Below, one piece after another: positions 37,991-51,594 of a stretch of 64,000 nucleotides of DNA. A model generated the notes under the pieces. The model worked only from the letters and a program-made list of their open reading frames with translations, was not told where the DNA came from and did not search any database. The stretch comes from Kudoa neothunni (taxonomy: Eukaryota; Cnidaria). Numbering within the stretch: position 1 is the first letter of the stretch; every line of letters begins with the position of its first letter. Location of the stretch: contig OZ199838.1 in NCBI GenBank assembly GCA_964304625.1, positions 310,001 to 374,000 on the forward strand. Reading direction: 5' to 3'. Made by a program: the position numbers and the translations under genes.

Positions 37991-38323
37991 ATAGACTTTT
38001 TGAACTATTTGAGTTTCTTAGTACACTTTAAAAAATCCAAAACTAACTACAAAAATACAACGGAGTTGTCTGCTTTCTTATAAAGTGGTGAATTTGTAAT
38101 GTAAACTTTTTGTAAACAGATTAGCACTGACAATAATAAGATTACTTTATCATGTGATTCGCTATAATGTTCAATAATATGCGTATATAACTTTAATTTA
38201 TGTTATTTAAATACACCTGAAACTTAAACTTTACTCTATTTACAATTCCAACTAAGTTAACAGGTTCTACAAAATTCGTTGATGCGTAGGCGGATTCGGT
38301 GTAAACGAAGATTTGTTGTTTAA

Positions 38324-40868
38324 ACCTTCCGAGCGCTTTGGGGTCTAATAGACCCCAAAGCATTTTGTGTTACTAATTTTATATACTTATTGGAATCAGA
38401 TAAAATTTATATCTGATTTATTCTCCTACAATGAACACATGAATATTATAATACTTTATTTTATAAAAATATTACAGTTATAAGGGAAATAAATAAACTT
38501 TATACACTTTGTGCTTTTTGGGGTCTATTAGACCCCACGTTTTTTATTGTCTCAAACAACTGTAAAAACTATTATATGCATTATCTTAAAATTAAAACAG
38601 ATTCTATCAAATCAATTAAAAGAAAATAACGAAACAAACGACGACGATGATTCTCGAGGAGTACCGAAGCGAACGACCGTAGATATGAATGCATCTGATG
38701 ATGTATATTCTGATAGTTGTGAAAGTTACTGCAGTGAATCCGTTGATGTGGAACTGTATAGCGATAATTTGTCCGATTCTTTCGAATCTTATGATAATGA
38801 TATTGAATCCCTCGATGTATACTCCGACAAAAATGGTGTAATATGGAATACTGAAGTCCCGAAAACATCGAAAGTGTGCAAAGAAAATATTTTAAACAAA
38901 GCTCCGGGTGTTACTGCTTATGCAACACATAGAATAAAAGGATTTGTTGATTGCTTAGATATATTTTTTGATGACGGCATTTATGATACCATTTTACGAA
39001 ATACAAATAAATTTGGCTCATATCACTACAGTCGATCTTGGAAACAGTTATCAAATGTGGAATTATGCGCCTACATAGGTGTGCTGATATATCTGGCGAT
39101 ATTTAAATCAAAATTAGAGTCTTTAAAAACACTTTGGAGTAAGGATAAAGGTAGGGAAATATTTAGAAGTATCATGCCTTTGAGAAGATTTATCGAAATT
39201 AAAAGAGCACTACATTTCGACGATTATACAACCAGAGCCGAAAGAAAACCAGCTGATAAGTTTTGCCAAATACGGGAAATATTTGATAAATGGAAAGAAA
39301 TTCTTCCTATTTGTCTTGTTCTTAATTCCAATTTAACTGTTGATGAGAAACTGGTTGCTTTCAGGGGGGAAATGCCCTTTCAAGAAATATATGCCTTCTA
39401 AACCGGCTGTGTATGGAATCAAATTTTTCTTGCTTGTTGACCCATCAACGAACTTTTGTCACAATATCTCAATTTATCTTGGAAAACAAAATAATCAAAG
39501 AGCAAAATGTTTAGGTGAAAATATAGTGTTAGACCTTGTGTCTTATTTAAAAGACAGTGGTAGAAATATTGTCGCTGATAATTATTTCACGTCAGTTCCC
39601 CTCGCCAATAAACTATTAAACCTCGGTGTGACTATGGTTGGAACCATTAGGCCAAATAAAAGAGACATCCCCGAAGTATTGAAGGCAAATAAGTCAAGGG
39701 AACTTAATAGTTCACTTTTCTTTTCCATGGGAAAAAATGTTAGTGTCTTACGTCCCAAAAAGAAATAAGTCAGTTATACTTTAGGTAACCTCCTCAGTAA
39801 ATAAAAATGTGACTTATGACGAATGCAAAAAAACCTGAAGTCACTACATATTACAACAAAAATAAAGGTGGTGTGGATACTGTCGACCGAATTCTCGCTT
39901 CGACTAGTGTTAAAAGATACTCAAAACGTTGGCCAACCGTTGTTTTTTTTAATGTTTTAGATATCAGCCTAATAAACTCATTTTATCTTTACAAAGCCGT
40001 ATTTAATGACAACAAAATTAGGAGAGAACAGTTTCTGGATAAACTTGCGGACGAATTTGTCAAACCATTTGTGCTAGAAAAAAATGTGCTGGTTAAAACT
40101 CAACTATTACCAAAATATTATCCTATTCCTTTGCCAAATTGCCGAAAAGATGTGCACTGTGTTCAAGGAACAATGACCGAAAAACTAAGAATTCGTGCTT
40201 TATTTGTTTAAGATTTTGTTGTGAGAAACACTCTCAGTTTGTCTGCGTTGATTGCTCAGCAGATAATAGAAATTAATATTCTTTGATGATGGTTTTCTAT
40301 CATTTCACCTCAAGTAATTTGAGATTTCTCTCAATTAAAATTTAAGTTGCATGTAGGGTCATTCGAATTCGCTGGAACCATTTATTAATTATATCGACTT
40401 CATTAATTTAGAATGACTATTTTAATTCTTATGAATAATAATAACAAGATATTTATTTAACGGAAAACTGTAAAAATCTATATGCGTATGTAACTAAGAA
40501 TACTTATTAGAATATTTGATAAGTTTTCTACTAAATCATTCAGGTTTATAATGTTAAAATATTAATTAAACGATCAAATCCCCCTGAAATCAATTTATTT
40601 TGTGAATGAGAAACGATTATTATCAGACGGGATTGGGGCGAAGTAACCCTAAGAAGGAATTAAATCTATCGTGATGCGTTAATCCCACTCGTACATTGTC
40701 GTCATTTAATATTTTTACAATAGTGTCTAAATTCCTCGATAGAATTTTTTTCAAATTTACATACGAGATTAAAAAAAACTATCGCCTTTAATGAGCAAAT
40801 AAAAACCTGGGGTCTAATAGACCCCAAAAAGCACAAAGTGTATAGTGGATTTTGAGGCGCTCAGAAGG
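38324..40868 (+). mobile_element. piggyBac element, nearly complete
   Basis: TTAA at 38320-38323 and 40869-40872 bounds the element. Its ends are (A)CCTTCCGAGCGC and (reverse complement) CCTTCTGAGCGC. Subterminal palindromes GGGGTCTAATAGACCCC (38340-38356 and 40809-40825) and GGGGTCTATTAGACCCC (38520-38536) frame the gene. It lies between the two receptor copies. The right flank is a Helitron fragment, whereas the left flank does not continue that Helitron, so the locus was also rearranged. Confidence 0.88.
38547..40276 (+). pseudogene. piggyBac transposase with homopolymer frame shifts
   Basis: The N-terminal part is acidic. The core follows in family order: SYHYSRSWKQLSNVELCAYI, LTVDEKLVAFRG (first catalytic Asp), YMPSKPAVYGIKFFLLVD, NIVADNYFTS (second Asp, about 39570) and GGVDTVDR (third Asp, about 39875). 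The C-terminus is a Cys/His zinc domain in family style (RCALCSRNN, SCFICLRFCC, FVCVDCSADN) ending at 40276. The frame changes four times, each in a homopolymer: a G run near 39366, and A runs near 39733, 39828 and 40146. There is also one in-frame TAG near 39774. The coding sequence is otherwise open over more than 570 codons, so this is the youngest-looking transposase of the window. Confidence 0.85.
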
Positions 40869-40872
40869 TTAA

Positions 40873-41223
40873 AGAGACAACCAAATAAAGACGCCAACCT
40901 TATATATAAAGATAGATAGAAGCAGTTAATGAATATATGATGGAGCATATAAGGGAGATAGTTAACTTCGGCGGACTATAACCATGAAATAACTAAGTGC
41001 CAATCCTATAGTTGAACTTATTTAATCCAAAAAACAAACTTTAAATCGACAAAATCACTATTTCATAAATACTTTTTGGAAACTTTAGTCGTCCGAAAAC
41101 AATTGAACGATTTTTTTAAATATCACAAATTTATAAAAATTTTATATATGGCTCTCTATAAGGAAAAAATTATCCGCACATGCGTACTTAGGGGCATACA
41201 CACAAACAAACATACCGACAGTC

Positions 41224-41242
<19 letters not shown>
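40873..41242 (-). mobile_element. Helitron 5' portion, minus strand, truncated by piggyBac
   Basis: This segment is the reverse complement of 62595-62985: shared blocks include GGCTCTCTATAAGGAAAAAA, CCGCACATGCGTACTTAGG and AGACAACCAAATA. Its 5' end lies in the TA run at about 41242, and it is cut at 40869 by the piggyBac TTAA. The rest of the Helitron is not found on the other side of the piggyBac. Confidence 0.65.

Positions 41243-41260
<18 letters not shown>
41224..41260. repeat. CT/TA microsatellite between two head-to-head Helitron-like ends
   Basis: A CT run followed by a TA run. The sequence to its right (AAAGGAAAGGATGATACG onward) resembles another Helitron 5' end pointing the other way. 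Confidence 0.7.
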
Positions 41261-41381
41261 AAGGAAAGGATGATACGATTCATTATAGTTGAGATCTTTG
41301 CGCATGCGTCGGAGAGTTTTCTTTTTATGAGATAAGATAGTTTTAAACTATTAACAATAATATTTTAATAAAAACCTTTAA

Positions 41382-43263
41382 CCCTTCGTCACACACGCAA
41401 AAAAACTTTACGCGGTTACACGCATGGGGTCCATTGGACCCCATCAAAAAGAAACAGTGATTTAATACTAATAAATAGGGAAATCAATTATTTTTTAAAC
41501 AGTTATTGCAAATGATATTTAAATGCATTTTACAGACAAATTTTGAGCATGTCTGACAACTTGTTCTTGTTTTTTTATCATGTAAACGGGTGCATAATTG
41601 GCATCTTCCTCTGTCAACGAGAGAGATTCTTGGTTCCATATTGACAGGTTTTTGGATTTCTACTAAATTTAAGTTTAAAAAAATTATCAATGTATTTACC
41701 TTTTTTATTCAACTGAGGTTATATTAATTGCATACTCAACGACTTCAAAAACTCCTTCCGACGAATAATTTTATCGGCCTTGATGCAATATATAACATAT
41801 GCATTTATTGCTACAATATCTAGAAGTGTATGAAATATGACAACAGGCCATCTTCTTGTAATTCGATAAGTAGAGTAGTTCCCGCACATTTGATCTATTG
41901 TATCAACTCCACCCTTTGTTGAATTGTAAAAAGAGACGATCTCTGGTAGCTTTTTAGGATGGTTCAAATCAACGGTTGACTTGTGGTGAAACGAACTCAG
42001 CAGTGTAACGGCTTTGTTTCTTTTGGGGACATAAGGCACTAAGGTTAGATCTTCGTAAATGAAAAAGATGAGTATTGTTCACGTGTTTTTGAAGCCAGGA
42101 ATTCAGGAGGTATTTCTTTCTTGTTTTTTCTAATGGTACCACAAGCAGTTATTCCATTCATTAATAATTCCTGAAACAATGGAACTGATGTAAATCAGTT
42201 GTCAACAATGATGTTTCTTCCTGAGTCCAGAATTGGTTGAAACAGGCGCATAACTAAACTATGGGGTGAGTTGTCAACTTTATATGGGGCGCTATTCTGG
42301 GCTCCCAGGTAAACTTCAAGATTAAGAGTGTAAAAAGTTTTAGAATCACACAGGTTAAAAATCTTAATCCCATATTTCGCTGGCTTAGAAGGCATATACT
42401 GTTTAAAAATACAGCGACCCCGGAATGATCTAAGTATTTCATCGATCGTCAAACATTCGGTGGGTATATCATATTTGATGAAATTAGAATTTATTTTATT
42501 AAAAATATCTCTAATTTTTGACATTTTATCTTGATTATTTTCATTTGAATTACTTGAACCAGTTGCAAAACATAGACATGTTTTTAACAAGGAAAATCTA
42601 TTCTGGTTGAATATTTTTTTGTAAATTGGAAAACCAAAGGCGTCATCTGCTCATAATTCATTCAAATGAGTAAGATTTACTTTCTTCACGCCAAGAAAAT
42701 AGTGCAAACCAATGTAAGCTTTTAATTCACACATATCAAATGCCATACAATCTCGCGATCGTTTGTAATTTGGTTGGATGTTTCGAAGGTAGTAATTGAT
42801 ACATTGCAATATTTCACTTAATATATTCACAGTGATAAATAAACCCCAAATTTAAGATTCAGATTCCACATCATCAGAAATTTTTACTCCATGTTTATCC
42901 GTTATAATGTCGTGTTTTCTCTTTCTTGAAAATAATCCCACAGGCTTTTAGTTCCATTCAAAATTTTTGGAGTATAACAAATGTTCGCTATCATCTAAAC
43001 CCTTTATTTAAGAAATATTTATTTCTTTTATTATATTACTTTTAGATGATACATCAGAGTTTGAATCATTGCTTTTTTCATCATAACAATCATCAAAATC
43101 ATGTTTTAAAAATTTTCCAAAGTCCATTTCTTATTTTCATTTTGAAGAAAACGTTAAAAAACATGAATATTTTAATTTTAGTGTTATTATAAAAAACACA
43201 ACGATAGCTATTTGCAGATTGAAATCACGTGGGTCCATTGGACCCCATGCGTGTGACGGAGGA
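41382..43263 (-). mobile_element. piggyBac element, second lineage, broken transposase
   Basis: TTAA at 41378-41381 and 43264-43267 bounds it. The ends are CCCTTCGTCACACACGC and (reverse complement) TCCTCCGTCACACGC, each with the palindrome GGGTCCATTGGACCC just inside (41427 and 43231). The minus-strand transposase starts near 43128 with an acidic region. It contains CELKAYIGLHYFLGVKKVN, LTIDEILRSFRGRCIFKQY (Asp 1), DSGRNIIVDN (Asp 2), GGVDTIDQMCGNYS (Asp 3) and a C-terminal zinc domain (RCQLCTRLHDKKT, SCQTCSKFVC) ending near 41484. At least four stops and two or more frame changes break it. It is unrelated at its ends to the piggyBac at 38324 and lies in the opposite direction. Confidence 0.87.
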
Positions 43264-43510
43264 TTAATGGAATTAATAACGATAATGTATGGAAATAAAT
43301 TACACTTTTTAAAACGGCGCCATGTTTTTTTGAATACATATTCTAATGGTTAATTCATTAAAATTATCGTTAAATTGTATTTAAATAGATAATAATTACC
43401 ATAACGTTTTAAATATATTTCAGAGAAAATATTGAAAATAAAGAACCGTGTAAATGCAATTTTTTCTCATGTTCATTTAAATTTTAAATGAACATTAGGC
43501 ACGAGAGGTT

Positions 43511-46500
43511 TAATAAATAGGAATTAAGAAGTGATGCGAAAAATAAATGTTGTTAAGAGTTTATATTTTTAGAAAAAAATAAATCTAAGTTCAATATGAA
43601 AAGATATTAATAGTTATCTATTACAATTATTATAATTAAAATAATGAAAAATTTATTAACTAAATTTTATAATAATATTGGTAACTAATGTAATGGATGA
43701 TGAATATATCAGTTTTTATAGATCGTAAGAAATTTCCTTAGAATTTTTTCTGTAAACAGCTACACCTATCACAACCAAAAGTGAAACCACGATGGGTATC
43801 ATTGCATATAATCTAAGAAAGCTTATCTATTACAAATATGTATATTCTATTACATGTAACTTCCAACAGACCTATCTAATGTCAAACATGAAAATATAAA
43901 TGTAAATTACGAATAACTATTCTTTGCAGCATCAAAATTGTGATTGTCTTTACTATCTACAATGTTTCTTTTTTATCAGATCATTAAATTAAAATAATTT
44001 TACTAAATAAAATCTTATAAATATGACATGAAAATTGTTTTTACCCTTTCTCAACCTTTTCTACTACTTTTTGAACGATATCATCTACTACAATGTTGGC
44101 ATACTCACTCCTAATGTTTTCTCCTCCTATAAATTTTTTATTCCACAAGGATTTTTTATTTAATTTACTAGAGAAATCATTTTAATTATATATTAAATAA
44201 TTGGAATTTAATTACCCTTTCATTTGACCTATTCTTGAGTCTTCGCAAAATATATTATTAGAAAATAAGGATTATTTAATAATTTAAACAAAATATATAT
44301 ACACTGAATACTATATTTGTTATAGAGTGAGTAATCCTTTGCTTTTAATTTCAATATGTAATCTTTTTCCCTCGACAAATTATTGATGTTAACGATACAC
44401 TTATTAGCAGAACATTCTTCATCATCATTACACCATGTAACAATTTTTCCCTCCTGATTGTCTCCAGTCTTTTCCTGAATCATAAATGGACATTTTGAAT
44501 TATCATCTTTTCCGTCGAAACCCACTTCAATTCTTAAGTCACTATCTCCATTCAACGAATGCTTAAGTGAAATAGTACCATTTACTAAATAATATTATTA
44601 AAACATAAGATTATTGATTATGAATACTTGTCTCAACAGAATACTCCTTATGTATTTTGCCATCAGATGGTTCGACGATTACGTTGTAAGTCACTCCTAA
44701 TTCTAGGTTGACAATTTTGAACGTAGCATCACATCTATTCTCGCATGCTCCCATTCCATCACACGAAGCCATATATTTTGGATCTGAGGCCCCACTTTTT
44801 TTAACATATATTCTGCAGACCGGCGAGTAATTATCGGTTCCAAATGGTGTTATTGTAGCTGTGGAACTTTGTATGTTTGGTTTTGAATCATTTGCAGCTA
44901 AAGTTCCTCCCTCAGCTAAATGTATTGTTAAACTTTAATGTTTAAATATGCTTCTACCTGTTCGGAATGTTGTTTTCTTGGTATATCCATCAATCCCAAT
45001 GTTGTTTACCGTTACGGAAACCACATAATTTGTACCCGCCTCAAGCTCATTAATTGAATACGTCGCTTCACAACTAGTATTACATACACCAGTGTCCTTA
45101 CATCGAGCTTTTGTTTCAGCCGAAAAAGTATTTGCTCGACGTATTGTAATTGTACACACTGAATTAGATTCACTAGTCTTCATAGTCTGATAGACGTTAA
45201 GTCCGGTAAGAATGACTGCCGTATCCTTAATGTCGCTTATATTTATGCCACTGTCATTTCCTATAAAACATTATTTATGAATTAAAATCCAATGTTACTT
45301 TTAAAGTATTGTTTGAATCCACCGGTATCAAACCTTCGTTTAACAATTATTCCAATTTTATCAGTTGCATCTGTCAAACTGATAAAACCATCTTGGCAAA
45401 GATGGAAACACTCTTTTTTCTCCCCGGTACATCCATTAAGGACATCGCTTTGTTGATCTGAGCCATTTTCATCTACCTTGAATACCTTGATATGACAAAT
45501 CTCGCCATTATATGGACCAGGAGAGAATTTTATTTCAAGTTCCCTATTGTCATTAGCAATTCTTGAAACAGAATAAATGATTTGAGATTTTAGAGGGGTC
45601 TCAGATTTCACGTAATTATTATTTATGTAATATAATATTCCAGGCCATAACAATGTTGAACTCACATTATAATAACTCATATATCTATCAAATGGAAGAG
45701 AAGCAGTTTTAACGTCTGTAGTCTCGGAATAACTTGATGTCGCTAATGAAGTCTTTTGTGTATCGCTATGTTTATCATCGTTTCCATCATTTTGTATACT
45801 CCATTCAGTTATTGAGTTAGATTTGTATGAGAAGCTAACTTTGCCGCCAATATGAGATATTTTATAAGTGTTATCTTGTTTGTAATCTATAAATATTATT
45901 TAGATTTTAAAGTAAAATATTATTTATTTTAATTACTCATTATTATTGGGAACACTTGAACTTTTTTACATTTTTTGGCTTCTTCTTTGTCTGCGTCGTA
46001 ACAAACTGATATATATCGATCAACTTTTGAATTAATATATCCGACGTTAAGATCACTTCTGGTGCATTCCACCAAACAATCACCTTTATCGTCGTCTGTG
46101 CAGAGTTGTGGCTTTTTAAATACAGTTCCCTCAAAATTAACTATCTTTATTACACACTTATTGGTATTAGGAAAATCTTTCAATGTAATTGAGAATTTCT
46201 CTGCTTCTGCATCCAAAGATTTTATAAACTTTTGTTCAAGTTTTCCACGTCGAATAAAAGCTATAAATGTATGTCAATGTAAACTTCTGTGTAAATGTTA
46301 CCTGGTATCGATAGCTTGAATGGTGAAGATTTTTTGTCTGCATAAATCATCAACCTGTAGTTATATTTGTTATCGTAAATATCATTATCAAATTGGATTT
46401 CATTGCATTTTTTAACATCACGATTATTACAACCAATGCAAGACTTCATTATTTTCGTGAGTGAAGCTATATGAAGATAATAAAAATAATATGACACTAC

Positions 46501-49500
46501 TACTTTCATTTGTTTCATGTTTATACAGCTGGTAGTAACAGTTTGTAGTGCTTGCCCAACTTGAAGTTTGTTTCATTTGTATTATAAGCTGGTTCTTCTT
46601 GGAATTATTTGAAATTACAAATTCAATTGTTTCACCGCCTATTAATTATTTATTCTTTCATTAAATATATAAGTAATGACTGTTGCTTGTTTTTTTGTTT
46701 ATAATTAGAAAGTTATAGTTTCCACTAGGAATAATTTTGAGATCGTAAGTAGTATCGGAGTTAAGTCCAGTAATGACGAACTGTGAGTCGCACGGTTTTA
46801 CACACAACTCCTTTAATGAACAAATTGCGGGGTAATACAAACCACTTTTCTCTTTTAGATAGATGGTACAAATTTTTTCTGGAGCCACTGAACTTTGGGT
46901 AATTGTGATTCCGTTCGCACTGATAGAGATTGAAGTGTCTGCAATGGAAACTTGGTTGCTTTGATCTGAATATATATTTAAAAAAAGTTTAATTTTACTA
47001 ACTACTTATTTTATGGAAAAAATATTTCCTTGGTGAGTAATTTGGTATCTCAGTTATGGTTACCATAACATCATTATGCAAATGAGATGGATCGGGAGTA
47101 ATTTTCACTTCCCCAAAGCTACAAGCTGACGATGGATTACTCACATCTTTCCTTTCGATTTCAGTAACTAATGGAGCATATGTGTTCCATAACTTTACCG
47201 AGCATTTAACAGCCTCATCAGTAAGGTTCTCACCATCATCATTTTTATCTTTCCCACTGATGTCGATTTTAATTTTCGTTTGTTCGGTTGTCACAGAAAT
47301 ATCGTTTCCATGTTTCACTAAAAATTCCAGATTATTTATTAAATATATCTAAATCTTACGTATGTGTATATTATTTTGATAACCAATAGTAGGTTTCATT
47401 CCTAGTTTTAGCACCCTTATTTTAACCGCCTTTACACTCGACTGCACATTTCCAAATTTGTAGCTGTTGCACATACTGATAAAACAGTTTTCCATATTGT
47501 TACATTCACTCGAAAAAAAACTGTTTGAATTTGATGCTGTGGCGTCTATCCATTCGAATGTGCACATTTCAGATGGTTCTGGGTTAACCAGTTGAACTGT
47601 AAATGCATTGGGTTTTTTATCAATTTTTAATTCGTAATAAAATCTACTGAAAATTGGGGCGTGATTTTTAACAAATGTATTGTCATAGAAGTAATGAAAA
47701 TCGAAATATTTTGGGCAGCTTATATAATAATCTTCTATTAACTCATCGAATTGAATCGAATAACTTTGGAAATTACACTTATCGTTGACAGTTTGTGGTT
47801 TCACCACAGAACTTTGCTTTTGGGTATCTTTGAATGAATTGCATGATAATGAACATTTACTTAAACCCAATTGTATATTGTCGCCTTCTAATTTAGCTGT
47901 GTGAGTAAGTTCTTCGAAATAATCTTCAAAAAAATGATTAATTTTATTACGAAATTTTATATTACCTATGTAGTATGAATAGACATTTCCTATTTTAATT
48001 TCGACTTCTATCGATGTTTCTGGTGGTTTAGTTTGTCCGGTTTGTAAAGAAGTCGGAGGTAAACTTTCTTTTTTTTCCCCTTCCTCGTTATGTTGACCTA
48101 AAGGTAGGCCATTACCCTTTGTGCCCGATTTCGCAATGAATTGTTTATTAATACTTGATTTTCTCATAGTTTGTTTATTTTTAGTTTTCTTGTCTGAATA
48201 AGTGACAGAAATATAATTTGGTTTATTAGGACTATTAAGATCAATTTCAAATTCCGTTAACAGTAAGTTGCATTTTTTTGAAGTTTCTTCGCCAATTTTT
48301 ACATTGGAATAACTCAAAAGTTTATCTTCAGATTTCTGGACTGTGCATACTTTATCCATCTTATTAGTTATTTCATTATTCTTGAATTTTACCTTGTACT
48401 TTTTTTCTAATTCATTATGATGAAGAATCATTCCGTGGTTTCCTTCATCAATATCACCTATAAATATAAAATTAATATTTCTATAAAAGAGCAGTTACAT
48501 TCTAGAATTTTTTCTGCTGGTTTAGAATAATTTAAATTTATAACAACTAGTTTATATTTAGCATCGCAATTGAGAAACTCCCATGAGAAATCTATTGTGT
48601 TAGCTCCAGGCGTTATAGGGGGATCGCATGCGCTATTCAAACAATCCTTGATAATTTTGTTAGAATCTTGCTCCAGTAGAATGTATGCCCAAGAAGGTCC
48701 TAATGTTTGACCTGCAGTAGCAGTTAATGTAGCCATTGTTGTCTTTCCTCCTTTATTTGTTGAGGTATCTATTGTTATTTCGGTTCCAGAAGCTATTTAA
48801 ATTCATTATTATTAGAAAAATAAAAATAAATTACTTGATATTTCATTTCTATCAATACAATTATATCCTTTCGGACAAACAGTTATTTTGTACGTTGTTT
48901 TAGGGTCAAGATTTATAATATTGAACTCATTCTTACAAGTATCAGAACAAAATTTTTTATCATTACCTTCTTCACATGTAGCAGGATATATTATCGGTGC
49001 ATCATTTCCAGTGAATGAATAAAAGAGATCACATTTTGCGTCATTACTTTTGTCATCAGTAAATAAATTTGATAGAGTTAAAGTCAGCTTATTATGTTGG
49101 TTAGAAGTGATGCCTGGCGTAATATTTCCATTGTTTATTAATTCATCCCCTATTTGAAGTTATTAATATAAGGTTAATGTTTAAAGTTACCTTTAGTTTT
49201 GAAATAATAATAACGATGATAATAATTAACTTCAGGAGAATCTAACGTCTTTAGACCTCTTATTTTAATTTTTAAAATGTATTCTGTTAACGGCTGAAGC
49301 GAATTCAAATTGATAGGTTGGAATGCTTTACACTCCCCGCTACACGTAGGATCTTTCCAATTATCTTTAATTCCCAGATTTTTCTCAATTATTTTAACTT
49401 CGACGATACCTACTCCGTTTACAACACTATTGTCGCCCTCATTTGTTTTTAAATTAGTTAAATCTAAAGATGCCACATCCTTTCCAATGTCAGTAATAGT

Positions 49501-50890
49501 AGGTTGACTACCGACTACAGAATCGATGAGAAACATTAGAAAAATTACAATTTACATGTGATAGTTTGAATAAACTCTTTGGATGTCATCTTGTTTAGAG
49601 GTTTTACAAGTACTTGAACGAATTTCAAAATTGGATGATGTTGATGATATAAGGTCGCTTTGTAGCAAGGTTGAAGGCATGGCCCAGCTCTATTCATATC
49701 TGAGCAATTGGAGGAAAAATGAGAGTCATTAATATCTTTTATTCCAAAGTAACAAATTTGCGAAGGTTTTGGATTTTGGAGTGTAATTGTATAAAAATAA
49801 TTAGTGGTTCCTTTTGACCCTGTTGCAATAAACCAATCCTCATCGAGGTTTTTTGGGCTCAATAAAATTTCTGGTGGGTGATTGTCGACTTCAACCACGT
49901 ACGTTGGTTTATATGATTGTGAAGGCAATGTAATAGACTTGGGCGTGTAAAAAGTAGTCGAAGATCCTTGACTACTTTTTAAAAGGAGATTTTCTTTGAC
50001 AGTCAAATCGAGGCTTTCTTTACTTCGAACTGAAACAGTGAACGTACTATTTGTTTTGTTTGCTGTCAGTAAACTCTTTAAGTAAAGATCTATTTTATTA
50101 TATTAAAATATTATTAAATAAGTTAATATACCTTTTATAGCAAAAACCCTCTTGATAGGGCAGTTTTTTTACATCATTACCATTCTTACCTTGACACCAT
50201 TTTATGAATTTAATGGTTTTAAACTTTGCATCACTGAGATTTAGTTCGACTTTTTTACATTTGTAAATACACATCTTTGAATCATCATTCATTTGCGTAC
50301 CACCTATGTCCGTATTGCAGTTAGAGACGTCAACTTTCTCCCTATTTCGTCTATGGTATTGGAGAGCGCAATATTTGGAGCTATTCTCAATATTGTACCC
50401 AGTAAGTGAAATAATATATTTGTTTGAAATGCGTGAAAAATCCACTTTCATTATATTATTATCAATATTATCAGAGATCACATTTTTTGCACATAACACT
50501 AATAACGATTAATCTATATATATATATATATAATCTCAGAGAAAATTACGACTGAAAATGACGAGATATATTGTAGAAGCATATCGTTGTCTCAATGACA
50601 ATCTCATCGTCGTTAGCTTCCTAGTTGTCAATTAATAAAAAATGTTTTGTTTAAATTTATATCGATATGAACAGAGGAACTCAACTGACTAATTATTCAT
50701 ACGTCCAATTCAATTAAAAAACTACAAACCTCGATCTTCCGAAAAGATAATAACAATTCATATGCGACAAAATTTTATGTGAATAGACAATCATCTTTTC
50801 GAGCATCATTAATTGTTTCTGATGCCCAAACTATCACGTTCTTCATTTACTCCAACAATTTTTATATAATATACAGGAAATATTTTAACA
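43511..50890 (-). repeat. segmental duplication, copy B
   Basis: Partner of 28774-36040. The left limit is near AATTAAGAAGTGATGCG. On the right, similarity to copy A stops exactly where a Helitron 3' end (CTAA on the minus strand, 50891-50894) begins, so the Helitron now marks that boundary. Confidence 0.9.
43716..50499 (-). CDS. large type I membrane protein with repeated Cys-containing FN3-like modules, copy B
   Basis: Same exon plan as copy A, with the stop at 43716-43718. The C-terminus reads IPIVVSLLVVIGVAVY, then RKNSKEISYDL; the tail is identical to copy A and only the helix differs at two positions. Module examples are INELEAGTNYVVSVTVN, ITGLNSDTTYDLKIIPSG and LQPLTEYILKIKIRG. One intron (47945-47986, 42 nt) has no stop and keeps the frame, so 48431-47349 reads as one long exon; splice signals and copy A show it is an intron. 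One frame break lies in a seven-A run near 50164, where copy A is open. A hydrophobic start candidate, MLLQYISSFSVVIF at 50582, is not in phase with the first clear exon. The modules differ in charged surface positions but keep all cysteines, suggesting both copies are or were functional. Confidence 0.65.
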
Positions 50891-51594
50891 TTAGTGCGAA
50901 CTGCCCAACGTTGCTTGGGGATGATTTCGTCTAGAGACGTTTTTAATGGCATTCAAACTAAAATTGAAGTTTCAAATTAACCCATAGAAACAAAAAACTA
51001 AAAATGTTTAAGCAATATACTTTAACGATTTGGATTATGAAATTTAAACTATGATCATTTCTTTGAATGAGTGTTCCAATCTCGGCGTTCATGTAAAAAT
51101 TTCGTGACTCGGCACCAAAACTAAATAATTTAACATAAATGTCGTATTTAATTTGCATCCCGAATTATTTAAATTCCATAAAGTGCTATTTAAAACATTT
51201 TTTGGGTCGGAGGATTTTTAAAAGTCGAATTCTGGCCCGGCTCGGTAACTGTGTGCATCACTAACTTTTTAAGAGATAAAAAAATAGGAAAAGTAATAGA
51301 GATAGAATAAAATGTATGAAGATTAATTGATATTGCTAAAATTAGCATCGCTTGGTCCGGCAAGAGCTTAACGTATTTTTTCCCCATAAACAGTCATAAA
51401 TCGCGCCAGCTTTAACACAAGAAATTTAAATAATTTGGTGAAATAAAAGTACAGCCATCTACATTGAATTTAATCAAGGAAAGTTAAACTTAGCGGACGA
51501 TTTTAATGAAATCTACGGACGCAATTTTTCCATTATAATACTCCAATCAATGAAATTTTAATGTTCCCCACTAATTCGTTATTCAAGAAACATA

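Noticed and set aside
47945-47986. Reading this segment of receptor copy B as coding because the frame stays open
   Set aside because: GT/AG ends, 42-nt length and the stop-containing equivalent in copy A show it is an intron.
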